A stretch of 64,000 nt of DNA from Trachythela sp. YZ-2020 (Eukaryota; Cnidaria; Anthozoa; Malacalcyonacea; Clavulariidae). The notes under the pieces were generated by a model, which ran no database searches, was not told the origin of the DNA, and worked only from the letters and a program-made list of their open reading frames with translations. Below are positions 1-10,654 of the stretch, in pieces (position 1 is the first letter of the stretch; each line of letters starts with the position of its first letter). Location: NCBI GenBank assembly GCA_016169945.1, contig JADLSH010000257.1, positions 372,001 through 436,000 on the forward strand, in the 5' to 3' direction. The translations under genes were made by a program, and so were the position numbers.

Positions 1-704
1 ATTTCATTTACGACTAATGGCATTAAACTGGGTGAAAAACGTGGTATAATCTCTAAGGCCGAGGTGTCATCCACAAACTTGATCCTACCAGGCCAGTTTT
101 TGAGTAAAGAATTAATGAGAACAGCAAACAATAATGGACCCAACTTTGTACCTTGTGGTAAGCCACCATTTGTTTTCTTCCAAGAGGACATAGAAGTTCC
201 CACCCGGACACGTTGTTCGCGATCGCAGAGGAAGGCTTTAATCCACCGAATTATAGAGGGATGGATACCAAGCAGGGTTAACTCTTTAATAATAACATTG
301 TGATCTACTAGATCAAAACCTTTCTTAAAATCTGCAAGGAACAATCTAGCAGTAGAAGAACCTCTCTCAAGAGCAACCAAGATTGAATGTAAAAGGTACA
401 CCAAAGCGTGGGTTGTTGATTTCTTCGGGAGTGCAAATTATTTAGTGTCAAGTTTATTTACAACTTCAGGAAAAAATTTGTCCAAAGTACAATCCTCCAT
501 AACTTTGGCGATCTGAGATGTTAAAGATATTGGTCGTAGGTCGTCTTCAATACTCTTTGGGGGTGATACCTTAGGGACAGGCATTACAATAGATCTCTTC
601 AATGCCTTCGGGAAGGTGCCTTGTGTCATGGATGAGTTGAAAATGTCCGAGATAACTGGGGCAAGCTCAAAGGCAAATGTTTTCAGGATTTTATTTGGAA
701 ACAT
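1..704 (-). pseudogene. LINE (CR1/jockey-like) reverse transcriptase fragment
   Basis: Read on the minus strand, this stretch encodes the middle of a non-LTR retrotransposon reverse transcriptase. An opening segment contains LRPISLTSQIAKVMED (RT block 2). Further on come GGLPQGTKLGPLLFAV (the block before the active site) and KFVDDTS, the catalytic box with VDD. The frame is interrupted near position 437, so the copy is broken, and it runs off the window at base 1. There is no endonuclease domain. Its 5' side abuts a gag gene of a different retroelement class at about 700, which marks a junction between two elements. The enzyme would have copied its own RNA at a nicked target; this copy is not expected to work. 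The RT assignment is secure, the clade is not. Confidence 0.85.
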
Positions 705-1659
705 GTAATGTTATTTGGATTGCTGTATCTGTTGCTTCTTCTGACGTTTTCTTGATTGATCGCTTTTGCTTTTGGGATACCTGTTGATTGAACTCTTGCT
801 CGTGACTTGGTTTTCCCCGATCGCCTTTTGATGTATCCGATTTACTTGATCTGCATACTACCGCAAAGTGATTATACTTCTGACATTTCTTGCACTTCTT
901 GCCATACGCTGGACAATTCTTTCCGTTGATGTGTGTCCCTGTTTGTCCACAGTAGTTGCATGGTTGTGTTCGACGTCCCAACGGTTTCCCTACGTACGGT
1001 GTTCGTCTTTTTCTGTATCGTCCTTCGTTGTTTACATACTTTACTTCGTCACACCCGGGTAATTTCATATTGCGTACTTGAAGCGATGTATCCTCCATTT
1101 GAGCCGCTTCCGTGAGAAATTGTGACAGATTCCACTTCTTGCTGATAGCCTTTTGAATTAGTACTCGATTGTGAGTCGTTTGAATAAGGTGTTCTAGAAT
1201 TCGTTCGTCAGAGTTCCCTTCGAATTCGCAATCATTAGCCTTCTCTCTCAGTCGACTTGCATATGCCGCTATTGTTTCGCCGTGGTTTGGTCGAAGTTTA
1301 AGGAACAAATATCTTGCGTGATGTTTGTTCTTCTTCGGTGTGATATAGTCATTCAGTTTTGTCTTCAGCTTATCGAATTCATTGAGTACCTCTGCTGGAT
1401 TAGGCAAGCTTTTCTCAAGTCTGGCTATCTCTTTGCCGCCATAAATAATTAGTGCGTCTTTCTTGTCGATCGGGTCGCTTATTTTAAAATAACGAAGCTC
1501 TCGTTCGATTTCTTCTAACCAATCGTCCCGCGCTTTACCCGTAGTAATCTGATCGTCTCCTGGTGCGAAAGGTCGTATTTTCAGGTTTCTTGTTTCTGTT
1601 ATTACACGAATAGTCGATGCTTCGGCATTTGCCGCTTCTTGTTGTCCGCTATCAGACAT
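691..1659 (-). CDS. gag: Ty3/gypsy-like Gag polyprotein (322 aa), orphaned
   Basis: The 322-residue ORF has the layout of an invertebrate Ty3/gypsy Gag. An acidic N-terminus is followed by a capsid-like helical region (WLEEIERELRYFKI; a stretch with RYLFLKLRPNHGETIAAY). A basic linker leads to two zinc knuckles near residues 233-270: CNYCGQTGTHINGKNC, then CKKCQKYNHFAVVC. Gag packages the element RNA into particles in the cytoplasm. The start at 1659 follows a plausible leader and primer-binding region at about 1758-1771. No protease, RT or integrase follows: the frame ends exactly where a LINE fragment begins, so the pol part was lost or replaced. The ORF itself is intact. The Gag call is strong, the lineage within gypsy is not resolved. 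Confidence 0.85.
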   Translation of the reverse strand: MSDSGQQEAANAEASTIRVITETRNLKIRPFAPGDDQITTGKARDDWLEEIERELRYFKISDPIDKKDALIIYGGKEIARLEKSLPNPAEVLNEFDKLKTKLNDYITPKKNKHHARYLFLKLRPNHGETIAAYASRLREKANDCEFEGNSDERILEHLIQTTHNRVLIQKAISKKWNLSQFLTEAAQMEDTSLQVRNMKLPGCDEVKYVNNEGRYRKRRTPYVGKPLGRRTQPCNYCGQTGTHINGKNCPAYGKKCKKCQKYNHFAVVCRSSKSDTSKGDRGKPSHEQEFNQQVSQKQKRSIKKTSEEATDTAIQITLHVSK

Positions 1660-1757
1660 TGTTTGTCGATTTCTTCGAGTGTTCTTGACGTTGTTACTCG
1701 AAAACTATTTCATACTTCGCTGCAAAATGCGAGTCTTTACTGACTATAACAGCTTTT

Positions 1758-1918
1758 ATCCTCGTCGCCAATGTAATGACCTCAACTCACCGAAGATATA
1801 CAAATGTGTTTAATGAAAATACTTCAAGCCTTATATACAAGCCAACAACAACACGTTGAAAATGGAATACTAATTCATGCATACTAATGAGCTAATACTA
1901 ATTATACCGGATACTACA
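1758..1918 (-). mobile_element. Candidate short LTR (1772-1918) plus primer-binding site
   Basis: On the minus strand, upstream of gag, a segment of about 147 bp is bounded by TGT...ACA (plus strand 1772 and 1918), as LTRs usually are. Directly inside it lies TGGCGACGAGGATAAAA (minus strand, within 1755-1770), which resembles the tRNA primer-binding sites of many invertebrate gypsy elements. No second LTR is visible, because the 3' half of the element is missing, so LTR identity cannot be tested here. The boundaries are inferred. Confidence 0.45.
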
Positions 1919-2030
1919 CTGATGGTAATTTTTTCTTTATTTTACTAATTATTCTAATTAAGTAAACTTACAAAAAGGTTATGATGTTGACAAAAACCTC
2001 GATTTAGTATAGGCAATTAAGCGTATGTAC

Positions 2031-2152
2031 CTTCTTGTTAGTTGTGTTGTCTATAGAAATCCAATAAAATCCATCCTTAGCTTCAGGTAAATGGTCAACA
2101 ATATCAGAACACCCAATGGCTGGGTTGAATACCTCGCCCAGTGTTGAGGAAC
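2031..2152 (-). CDS. Orphan exon, fibrinogen-related/secreted-protein type
   Basis: On the minus strand an acceptor (TATATATTAAG) is followed by 122 nt open in one frame, then a GTACAT donor. The reading includes GSSTLGEVFNPAIGCSDI and ends with GFYWISIDNTTNKK. The pattern NPA..C.DI....a..G.YWI is the usual start of fibrinogen-like and contactin-associated-protein-like domains in cnidarian secreted proteins, just before the VYCDM box. The exon enters with two bases of a split codon and leaves in phase 0. The following exon is not visible: the next 2 kb on its 3' side are a retroelement. It may belong to a host gene with very large introns, or be a gene cut by the insertion. Confidence 0.55.
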
Positions 2153-2345
2153 CTTAATATATACACACCAGTATAAATTGAAAATCGATATACTTGAAAC
2201 ATATGAATTTAGAAAGTTCTGTTTAAGATATCTTCAAGTTGTTTTTATATATTCTGTGGAACTGGATTTGATCATTTATGTCTTTTCGGCATAAAAATAT
2301 AAAAGATGATACTGATTAGCCGAATGGGGATATAAAGTCTGAAAA

Positions 2346-2789
2346 CTACTTGGTCATGAATTTTTTACTCACGAATGAAATCGTAGCCAGAAGGAAAGCT
2401 ATGATTAATAATGGTAATTGAACTGAGTGGAGTGCAATTTGGTCTGAAATCAAGTTGATTTCAGACCAAAATTGCACGACACGAAGTTCAATTTCCACTT
2501 TATTATATTCATTTTGAAATCTAAATAATTTTTTAAACCGGAAGCGATATTTTATTAGTCTTTGTTTACAATTGACACACCCACGATACTCCCTGAAATG
2601 CCGTAGCATGGCAACAACATGAATTGTAATTTCACAAATTGACAAAATCAGTTTTAAAAGACTCAGTGTTAAACAAGCAAAATAGCAAAATGTGAGTGGA
2701 TTTTTAGAAATAAAGACCGCAAAAGTAAGTTGAAAGATATCGTAGACTTTACGTGTAAATTGATAAACGTTTCTTGTGATTCTGTGCAT
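2346..2789 (-). CDS. 147-aa ORF, possibly chance, with two hydrophobic stretches
   Basis: This ORF has hydrophobic segments around residues 30-60 and at the C-terminus and a basic middle, but I recognise no family. Its C-terminal third runs through the 2432-2477 hairpin, which is a repeat, so at least part is repeat sequence read as protein. I see no splice or context support. Kept only because it is the longest frame between 1.7 and 6 kb. Confidence 0.15.
   Translation of the reverse strand: MHRITRNVYQFTRKVYDIFQLTFAVFISKNPLTFCYFACLTLSLLKLILSICEITIHVVAMLRHFREYRGCVNCKQRLIKYRFRFKKLFRFQNEYNKVEIELRVVQFWSEINLISDQIALHSVQLPLLIIAFLLATISFVSKKFMTK
2432..2477. repeat. Near-perfect hairpin, 22/23-bp arms
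   Basis: GTGCAATTTGGTCTGAAATC is mirrored by its reverse complement with one extra T and almost no loop. The flank just before it (AATAATGGTAATTGAACTGA) recurs near 3280 with one change, so it belongs to the same local repeat family as 3199-3290. Confidence 0.75.
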
Positions 2790-3198
2790 TCAAACATCGA
2801 CACTACGATCGATCATGCCATATTTTAATAGTTTGTGTTCAGTTTTGGCTGTTGCTCAAATGAAACTTGTTTTTGTTGACATTTTGAAAATGTTTCATTC
2901 AAAATTTTGTTGATAATTTGGCCAGTATTATTTGTGAAAAATTATTTGATATTCGTTTAGGTTTGACTCGCCTTTATGTTGATTTGTATGAAAAAAACTG
3001 CAGTGATGCAGTCTAGAGTATTGACAATTTATGGTGAACAGATTTGGTCATTTGCCAGACACATTTTTCTTTAAATTGATTGGCTAGTTGAATTCTATCA
3101 TTCAATCTGATTGGTTGTTGTGGTGCAGAGCTTCAATCTGAGTGGTTTAAAAATTATGCGATTTATACTCAAGATGATGCGAGCAAAGCTCAAAATAG

Positions 3199-3290
3199 TG
3201 CGATTTGGGAATTAATCGCACCATTTTTGACCAGTCAGATTGCAAGAAATGCCATTGATTTCAAAGTGAATATAATAAATAATGGTAATT
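3199..3290. repeat. Dispersed repeat copy 1, with hairpin end
   Basis: The copy begins with a small hairpin (GTGCGATT...AATCGCAC) followed by CATTTTTGACCAGTCAGATT. A second copy, about 85% alike by eye, lies at 4199-4285. The two are probably MITE or SINE fragments. No target duplication was found. Confidence 0.6.
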
Positions 3291-3519
3291 GGACTGAGTC
3301 ACCACCAGCTGTGTGAAATTGGGCAAGTGATTGCAATCTATAGTTCAAAATGGTAAAGAGACCAAGCAAATGGTCATTTCCACACAGCTATACTGCCTCG
3401 GACACATCATCTGGATACATGCACTCCACCTGTGATAGTCAAATGGGGGAAATTTGGAAAGGATATCTACTCTTAAACTTCTGAGCAGATGAGCAAACAA
3501 AACAAACTGTACCTTCTTG

Positions 3520-4010
3520 TTATGGGGTGTTATTAGTTTTAGGAAAACTAAATAACCTTGCTCCCTTTCACGTTAAAAAGCAATTGGCACAAAGCCTTGT
3601 ATTATCAACGATTGACTACAATGATGTAGTGCACTACCCACTACCTGCTTATCTTATGAAGAAAACTTGAACGCGTCCAAAATGCCATAGCAATTTTGTC
3701 AAATATAATAGACACAGCAGTGAAGCTGACGTTGTATCACTTGGATGGCTCTCACTGGCAGAGCGAACAGAATATAATTTTTTCCGCACTGGTCACAAGG
3801 CCATTTGTGATCCAAATTGGCCTGAATATACCAAGTTAAACGTACGTAACATAGGCAAAACCTTACGATCCAACTTCTCGACAGGGTTGGAGATTCCTAT
3901 AGATACTGGTACTTTCCAAGATAGTTGTGCTAAACTATTTAATGAGCTACATCCATCATTAAGAAATGAAAGTATCATTATCGAATTTTCATGTATTCTT
4001 TAATGTGTGC
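3520..4010 (+). pseudogene. LINE 3' end (RT thumb/C-terminal region), decayed
   Basis: Plus-strand reading across several frames gives LVLSTIDYNDVVHYPLP, then KKLERVQNAIA. Later comes WLSLAERTEYNFFRTGHKAI and a final segment ending SCAKLFNELHPSLRNE before a stop at about 4001. This order (thumb, then LERVQNA, then the basic tail) is the C-terminus of CR1/jockey-like LINE reverse transcriptases. A stop and at least one frameshift near 3670-3740 make it non-functional. The first half of the RT and the endonuclease are absent, as expected for a 5'-truncated insertion. Confidence 0.75.
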
Positions 4011-4198
4011 TATTTGACAAAGCAAAGCTGAGATTAGAGTCTGCCTAGTATTGGCAATATAGCCTAATTATAAAATGTTGAAATAGTTTATAGCATAAGA
4101 AACACTTATATAATTATACACTTCTTCTATTTTTTATATTTCTTTTTACACTTGAAGATGTAGAGCAACTAATTAGAAATGCTTCAATAAATCGTTAT

Positions 4199-4285
4199 AG
4201 TGCGACTTGGGAATTATTCGCACTATTTTTGACCAATCAGATTGCACGAAACGCAATCAGATTGATTTCAAAATTAATATAATAA
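4199..4285. repeat. Dispersed repeat copy 2
   Basis: Matches 3199-3290: GTGCGACTTGGGAATTATTC, then CACTATTTTTGACCAATCAG. The hairpin end is weaker here. Confidence 0.6.
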
Positions 4286-4289
4286 CTTT

Positions 4290-6900
4290 AGAAAACATCG
4301 ATATGTAGTACAAACAATAGAATATTGGAGATTTTTTTGTCATAAGATTAGGATTATTAGTTTGACTAAGACACTAAGTGGTTTAGCTCACTGGAGATAT
4401 ACGGGTTTTTTAGTAGCCGTATATGCGATGCTAATATAGATCTGTCGAGATCTATGTAGCAAGCTTTCCCGGGACAACAAGGCGATGCACCGTCTGGGAG
4501 TAACCCACGGCGAGGGTGAAATTGTGAACATTCCGTTTGGCTGTTAACAGTATATTGGCATAATGGAAAGCATTGGCTAAGTTAAAAGTGATTATTAATT
4601 TCCTTTTTTGGCTACGTTTTCTGTGGTAATTGGATGGATTGAAAGAGTTTCTGTAATGACATTACGATTGTTTGTAAGATTAAAGCCTAAATGATTCGGT
4701 TGTTGACTTGTTGTACTTTGAAATTAAGCCTAAAATTTAAAGAAATGTATACTGTACGTTATGGAATATATACAAACTTTAAAAGATCTCACCATCAGTA
4801 TATTGCCATTGAGGAACACCATTTATTGTTCCCGTACAAATCAATATCTTTACACGTCCAGCCAAATTTTGGTGAGTGAAACGTTGTCCCTCTTTGCACT
4901 TGTAGAAATTCTGAGAAAAAGGGAATCAAATGTAATTGCTTGGTTTAGCTACTTTTTATCGTCGTGAGATATTTCAGCGTAGCCAGCTAAATAGTCGGTT
5001 TTAAGGCCGGTTACTGTACATAGAGAAGTTTCTGTGATCAAACTTAATACTGAAGCGAGAAAACATTTGAACAGAATGTTAGATATTCAACTGCGGTCGC
5101 CTATATTGATGAAAGAATATTTCAATCAAAGAAATTGATATTTATCGCCTCGCCCGCAGACGGCGGGACCTTGCAGGCAAGGGTGTTAATCTCCAATGGG
5201 ATAGTTAAGTGCCCCTGCAATATAAATATAGCCTCGGCTGTATTAGGAGACGCCAACAGACTTACGAATTTCGATCATATTTGTTCCGGCTGGATGAGGT
5301 ACAAAAAACAAACGACGGACATTGAGTGAAGGAGTGACAGCTAAACAGCTCGCAAATATAAATATATAGGGTCCCTAAGATAAGATAAACGAAGATTTTT
5401 AGATGGTGTTCACTTCGCAAATTCAGTGCCAGCTGGATGGATTAAAATACTGCTAGAAAATAGAAGATTTATTGTTTAAAACGCTGCGAAGAATTATGGT
5501 CAATTTTCAGTCAGTAAATGTTATAACTGCTTACTTCGTATTCGCCTGTAGTATATTTTTTGTGATTTAAAAAAAAGTAAGGTCACTTTTGCAAGTTGTT
5601 AAAACAATTTTGATTAAGTTTGAAAGTATTTCAAGAAATCAAGAAATCAAGGAAAACGTGTTAAGCTGAAGCCAAAGGAAAAATGGCAACTCTAAAATAA
5701 ACTGGTAATTTGTGGATATTCTTGCTCTTTGGGAATTGCTTATAAATCTAGATTTCCAATATATGCATACCCTGCAGCTTTTGCCGAGAATTGCAAAACA
5801 AAATAGCAAAGATATGTAGAATTATGTATCCAAAGTTTTGTTATATGTATTTTATTGCCATGCACAATAAAAGAAAATTAACAGGAAGTTAAGACGCGCC
5901 CGCATTGTTAGTCATAGCTGTTGTTATATGAATGTATAATGTGAATATATAATGAGACGTAGCAACGATCGAACAGCCCCTTCAAGCCTCCCACCCGGTC
6001 TTCCCGCCCCTTGCGATCAATTTGACGTTCTTCGTAGCTTGTTTCGCTTCATTTACCCTCCTTATGTTCGCACAGATCTAAAATCTGATCGAAGAGAACC
6101 AATGGGAGTCCTCCTTTTGTTCCGACTTTGATCATTTCGGTCGCTGCTTATTTATTGCAGAACAATTTTCCTGTTTCCATGCCGTGATTTTTCTCGATTA
6201 GGATGGAGAAAGTACCATTGGTCGGATTCCAGTTTTCTTTATACTGGTCATAGTGCTTGATTAGTTGTGCCATCTACCGATTCCATCCCTATCGGCGACA
6301 CCGGGCAAACCTAGGACGTAAGCCTGGGGCGAAGGAACTAATTCTATCCGGCTATTTACAAAGTCCTCAAAATAAACACAGCGGAAAACGTCTGCGCATG
6401 CGTCTACTTGACTGAGAATTGCCTGGCGAAGTGCTCGATACATCCTAGTACAAATAAACAATTATTTAATTTAATAATGTTAGAGGACTAATGATTAAGG
6501 TCTGGTCTACCTTTCACTTATCGCCATTTTTTAGTTCGCGCGCATGCGCAGATGTTTTTTGCGGTGTTATGTAAAATGTAACAAAATGTATGCAATTGAC
6601 GGTTTCGTGCCAAGGCGCTTATATATAGGGCGGTGCAACAAGCGCGCGCGCTGATCGACGTGTGATGCGGAAGTTGCCTTGGGCGAGTACGATTTTGGTA
6701 AAAAATTAAAGAAAAAACAGATTTTGATATCATCATCATCTTTATCAATCACTTTTATTTCAAAAGAAACAGGTTAGCCTCACACAACAATAAGCTGATT
6801 TACAGGAAGGAGAAAAATACTCATATACATTAATAAAATATTAAATTTATCCGCCCCCCACCCCAAGAACAAAGGAGGATAAAGTCCTATAGAAAATTAA
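4290..6900. other. No gene recognised
   Basis: Only short ORFs (at most 76 codons) without recognisable motifs. A compact GC-richer stretch at 4385-4540 looks SINE-like but has no convincing A and B boxes. I see no repeat partner for the rest. Confidence 0.5.
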
Positions 6901-6919
6901 CGACAATTAAGTCAACATG

Positions 6920-8345
6920 GTTCTAAAACGGCAGTTCCACAATACTACGCTTAAATTGATGTAGCGAAGTAGCTTTTTTTGCCTCCAATGAAAGATTATT
7001 CCACAACATTAATGCACTATATTTAAAGCTTTGTTTCAGACAATTAGTTTTTGGTTTTGGAAGTGCTAGATCCCTTTCCTGATTTCGTAAATTATAGCCT
7101 CTATTAAGTCTCTTAAACATGGCGAACAATTTTCGTCGAGGACTTCATACAGCAGGACACTCTTCAACTTAGTCCGCTTAACATGTAGAGTATCTCACCC
7201 TAAACATTGCAAAAGATCACTTGATCTAATGCTATCATCATATCTTGCTCCAGTAATAACTCTAGCAGCACGATTTTGTAATATTTGCAGTTTATCTTTT
7301 AATATTTTATCACATAGGATTTTATCACATGGGATTGGAGTTTATTTACATTTAACCAATCCGTGATATTCTCTAAATCAGAATTAATATCATTAACCAG
7401 CTCAACAGAGTCGTGCGAGGAGGCGAAAATTTGGGTATCATCAGCATATAAACAAGGTGTTGTTGTCTTAGGACAGTTAGGTAAATCGTTAATATAAATT
7501 AAGAACAACAACGGGCAAAATTATTTCACTTTTTTTTAGAGAAACCATTTACTTAGCACTGTTGATGCCGATTTACGAGGTAACGGAGGTATGATTGGAA
7601 CCATGTGAGTTCGAGTTGTGAAACACCGTAGAATGCTAGTTTTTCAAGTAGTATAACATGGTCTATAGAATCGAACTCTATTCCTGGAGGCTTCATAAAA
7701 ATTCCAGTGGTATTCAGAGCCATATTTAACGGATTGTTTTTTATGATAATCACATTACGCATCATCTTAAAATGTTCGAGTTTAGCCAAGGAATAGAGGA
7801 TTGCCGTATACGGTGATATCTCAAAGATGCATGCCTATCTAAAACCCCATTAAAATTAGTTTCCCACGCCCTCCAGGCCAAATTAGGATCATTAATAGTT
7901 TCTATTCTTTGCCAAGGTATATTGAGCAGATCATAGATGAGGTTTTCGTACTTCCTTTTTGATCTGTCTACGCTTATTTGGGATAAAGTTACCAACAACG
8001 TAGATTAAACTATGGTCAGACATACCATTGTGAATTACTCCTGATTTTGCTATATTTCTTGTCTCATTTGTGAATATCAAGTCTATTAAAGTGGCTGACG
8101 TGTTTGTCACACGTGCAAATTCCGAAATCAGTTGTTGTAATTGTTATATAGATGATAAGAATTTTAGTCTTCGAGTATGTGGTTCAGGTGGATTTCTAGA
8201 GTATTCACAATTCATGTCTCCTAAAACAATCAACTGCTTATTCGCACAGTCACATTTTTCAACAAATTTAGTGTAATATTCAAATAAGTCTATATCTGCA
8301 CTTGGCGGTCTGTAGCTACCATGTAAGTAGCTTAACCCGCCTATA
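6920..8345 (-). pseudogene. Decayed LINE with EN and RT pieces
   Basis: On the minus strand, pieces of one LINE lie in the right order. An endonuclease segment (YRPPSADIDLFEYYTKF, then KQLIVLGDMNCEY) sits at 8144-8320. The EN-RT linker (a stretch ending WLNSNILR) is at 7762-7998. RT comes next, with MLFLIYINDLP and the catalytic CLYADDTQIF at 7299-7511. The C-terminal tail (RGYNLRNQERDLALP, ending SIVELPF) is at 6923-7129. Frames change between pieces and several hundred bases of the RT palm are missing, so the copy is dead. YADD and the gene order fit CR1/jockey-like elements. It abuts the 8.35-kb tandem array at its 5' side. Confidence 0.85.
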
Positions 8346-8354
8346 TGGCGGCGG

Positions 8355-8585
8355 AAGTGATTAGTATTCAAAATGGCGCCGCGTGCGTACGTGCGTACGT
8401 GCGCGCGGTATGTTTGTACTGAGATAATAATAACCACCGTTTTGAGAATAATTTATAGCGTATAATTAGTATTCAAAATGGCGTCGCGTGCGCACGGTAG
8501 TAATTAGTATTCAAAATGGCGTCGCGTGCGCACGGGTGTGCGCACGGTAGTAATTAGTATTCAAAATGGCGTCGCGTGCGTCATA
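8355..8585. repeat. Tandem repeat, about 37-50 bp units
   Basis: The core TTAGTATTCAAAATGGCG occurs four times (about 8362, 8467, 8505, 8553). Each copy is followed by a GC-rich CGTGCG/CACGG segment that varies in length. The first copy holds a run of GTGCGTAC repeats. Confidence 0.8.
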
Positions 8586-9161
8586 TTGGGAAGTGACGTC
8601 ATAGAATGTTGCGCACAAAGAACAGGACGAATAAACAGTTTTATATTAATATATTTCAACAAATATAAGATAAATTAACAAAGATAGGAGTTTGGAACAA
8701 TTGTTTTAAACTTTGAAAGAATATAACGTATTTATTAGGAAAGGTACTATAACTTTTAAGTGTTTGTATATAAATATAGTTCCCATATCTGTTCATCGAT
8801 CCTCTATAGAGATATTGTTATATGCTTCGACCTCGACTTTTGCACAATGTTGTTTTGTATTAAATTACACACAACAATTTAGATGTTTCTCTTAATACGT
8901 TTTGGCTTTATTGTCCAATAGCCATGGTTTCTTTAGACTCATCTTCGTGCAAATTCACCCACTTCATTGCGCGTTTTTCGCCATTTTCATTTGTACCCGG
9001 CCCACCCATGTAAAAAAATGACAACTAAAGACAGGTAATTGAAAACCATTTTATTAAATGACTCGAAGTTACATGCTGTGTTTATATTGGTATGTTTTTA
9101 CATGCTAATATTGTATGAATTGATGACTTCAGTCCTATATTCGGCCTTTAAAAAACCGAGT

Positions 9162-9749
9162 TTAACTTCTAATCACCATCATCATTATTCTCTTCATCGT
9201 TTTCTCCAGTAAAGCGTAACCCTTTAAAAGCTTTCTTATAAGAAACTTTCTCTTATCAACAGCTGCTTCCAAAGCTTCTTCTGGATCAAAGTCATCGCTT
9301 TTCACAAGCGCATCCTTTGTCTTTATTTTGTTTCTATGTACGGGATCTTTCTTTAGTTGTTTCATCCACAGGAGACGTTGCATATAAATATTTTCAAGTT
9401 CCTTCTGGAGTTCAGGCAGAATATTGGTGTAAGCTTTGTCGATAGCAGATTGCTCATCAAGACCGCTGTTTATAAGGATCTCTTTCATTTCCTCAAAAGC
9501 TGTATTACTTCTTTGCTTTGCTTCTTCTATCATTGGTATCCAAGGATCCATTTCTTCTGCTGCTTCAGTTTCGGACTCAGACCCATGAGTTGAAGGTGTC
9601 GAGACATCGTCTTGGAAATCCCTTTCCTGGCTATCCGAATCTGTTTGAGACATGTTTCTTTCTTGTTCGCGTAGTGGACAGTATTCCATTTCGTGTCTGC
9701 GTAGATTGTAACCGCGGCTAAATTGTTTTCCGCAAAATGTGCAGCTCAT
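9162..9749 (-). CDS. C2H2 zinc-finger protein, DPW/DDFDPEEAL family
   Basis: I chose the ATG at 9749, directly before the zinc finger (MSCTFCGKQFSRGYNLRRH). An upstream in-frame ATG at 9800 would add 17 residues. The finger has the form C-x2-C-x12-H with a later Cys. It is followed by an acidic Ser/Glu-rich linker, MDPWIPMIEEA, and a helical region with YMQRLLWMKQLKKDP. The C-terminal block is DDFDPEEALEAAVDKRKFL. The same order is found in the proteins inside the palindromic element at 28-30 kb, so this is a family, probably nucleic-acid binding and probably spread by mobile DNA. It is a single copy here with no terminal repeats found around it. The function is unknown to me. The last residues (RIMMMVIRS) differ from the relatives and may reflect a late frameshift. 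Confidence 0.7.
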   Translation of the reverse strand: MSCTFCGKQFSRGYNLRRHEMEYCPLREQERNMSQTDSDSQERDFQDDVSTPSTHGSESETEAAEEMDPWIPMIEEAKQRSNTAFEEMKEILINSGLDEQSAIDKAYTNILPELQKELENIYMQRLLWMKQLKKDPVHRNKIKTKDALVKSDDFDPEEALEAAVDKRKFLIRKLLKGYALLEKTMKRIMMMVIRS

Positions 9750-9831
9750 TCCGTTACCACTGACAGTCTGGAAATGACTTGCTATTGAGCAGCACGGCAC
9801 TTTTGTGAGCAGACGCTTAAAGCTCTCATAG

Positions 9832-9965
9832 GTCTACTCCGAGAGAACTCCCAGGCAACCCCGACAGGACCCCCGAAGGAACCCCTAGGGAACCCCGAGA
9901 GGACTCCGAGGGAACCCCTAGGGAACCCCTAGGGAACCCCCAGGGAACCCCGAGAGAACCGCTAC
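9832..9965. repeat. GC-rich minisatellite
   Basis: Imperfect units of about 11-20 bp built on GGAACCCC with TAGGG or GAGAG variants, directly upstream (minus strand) of the zinc-finger gene. Confidence 0.8.
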
Positions 9966-10058
9966 AGAGTTCCCCCAGAATCCTTGCAAACCCTTAAAGC
10001 ATTGACATATAGAACTGAATTTATATATAAACCTAAATCATTTGCGGGAGCAATCAAT

Positions 10059-10620
10059 TTGTTGTTGTATTTAATTAAAAAGGCATCAGTGGAATACTAA
10101 AATTTACATAAAATAATAAAACCAAAAGCTATACAATACCACAGTATAGAGGCGACCAGTAGGGCCACTCATTTGAAATTTTGTGTGGCCGCTCATTACG
10201 CATTGGCAGCCAGTCAATTGCTTTTTCTGGCCAATAAGCTAGCTGGACTAACTTTCCTGGCCAGTAAACTGCATATTTTTGCATAAAAAGCCGGCTACAT
10301 GTTGCATCGCCGAGTGGCCCTACTGGTCGTCTTTATACTGTGACAATACCGACATTCAAGTAAATAAAGGGAACAAATATATTTTAAACAGTTTACACCA
10401 TGGGATGAAAGAACTGAGGGAATAAAGATCGACTAACAAGGGAAGGGACAGAATTGGGGGATATGTCATGAATGCAGAAATTTTCAGGGAATGGAATTGT
10501 GTTTCACTTTGTTGGCAATCATATTATAAATAATTAAATAACAAGTATATTAATTGGCATTCACTAATAACTTTAACATATTTTACTTTACCCATTAGTG
10601 TGCATTATACCCTTTCCTTA

Positions 10621-10654
<34 letters not shown>

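Noticed and set aside
4385..4540. tRNA or tRNA-derived SINE
   Set aside because: GTGGTTTAGCTCACTGG is A-box-like, but no B box or cloverleaf could be drawn.
8070..8276. Plus-strand 68-codon ORF
   Set aside because: Antisense of the LINE endonuclease pieces.
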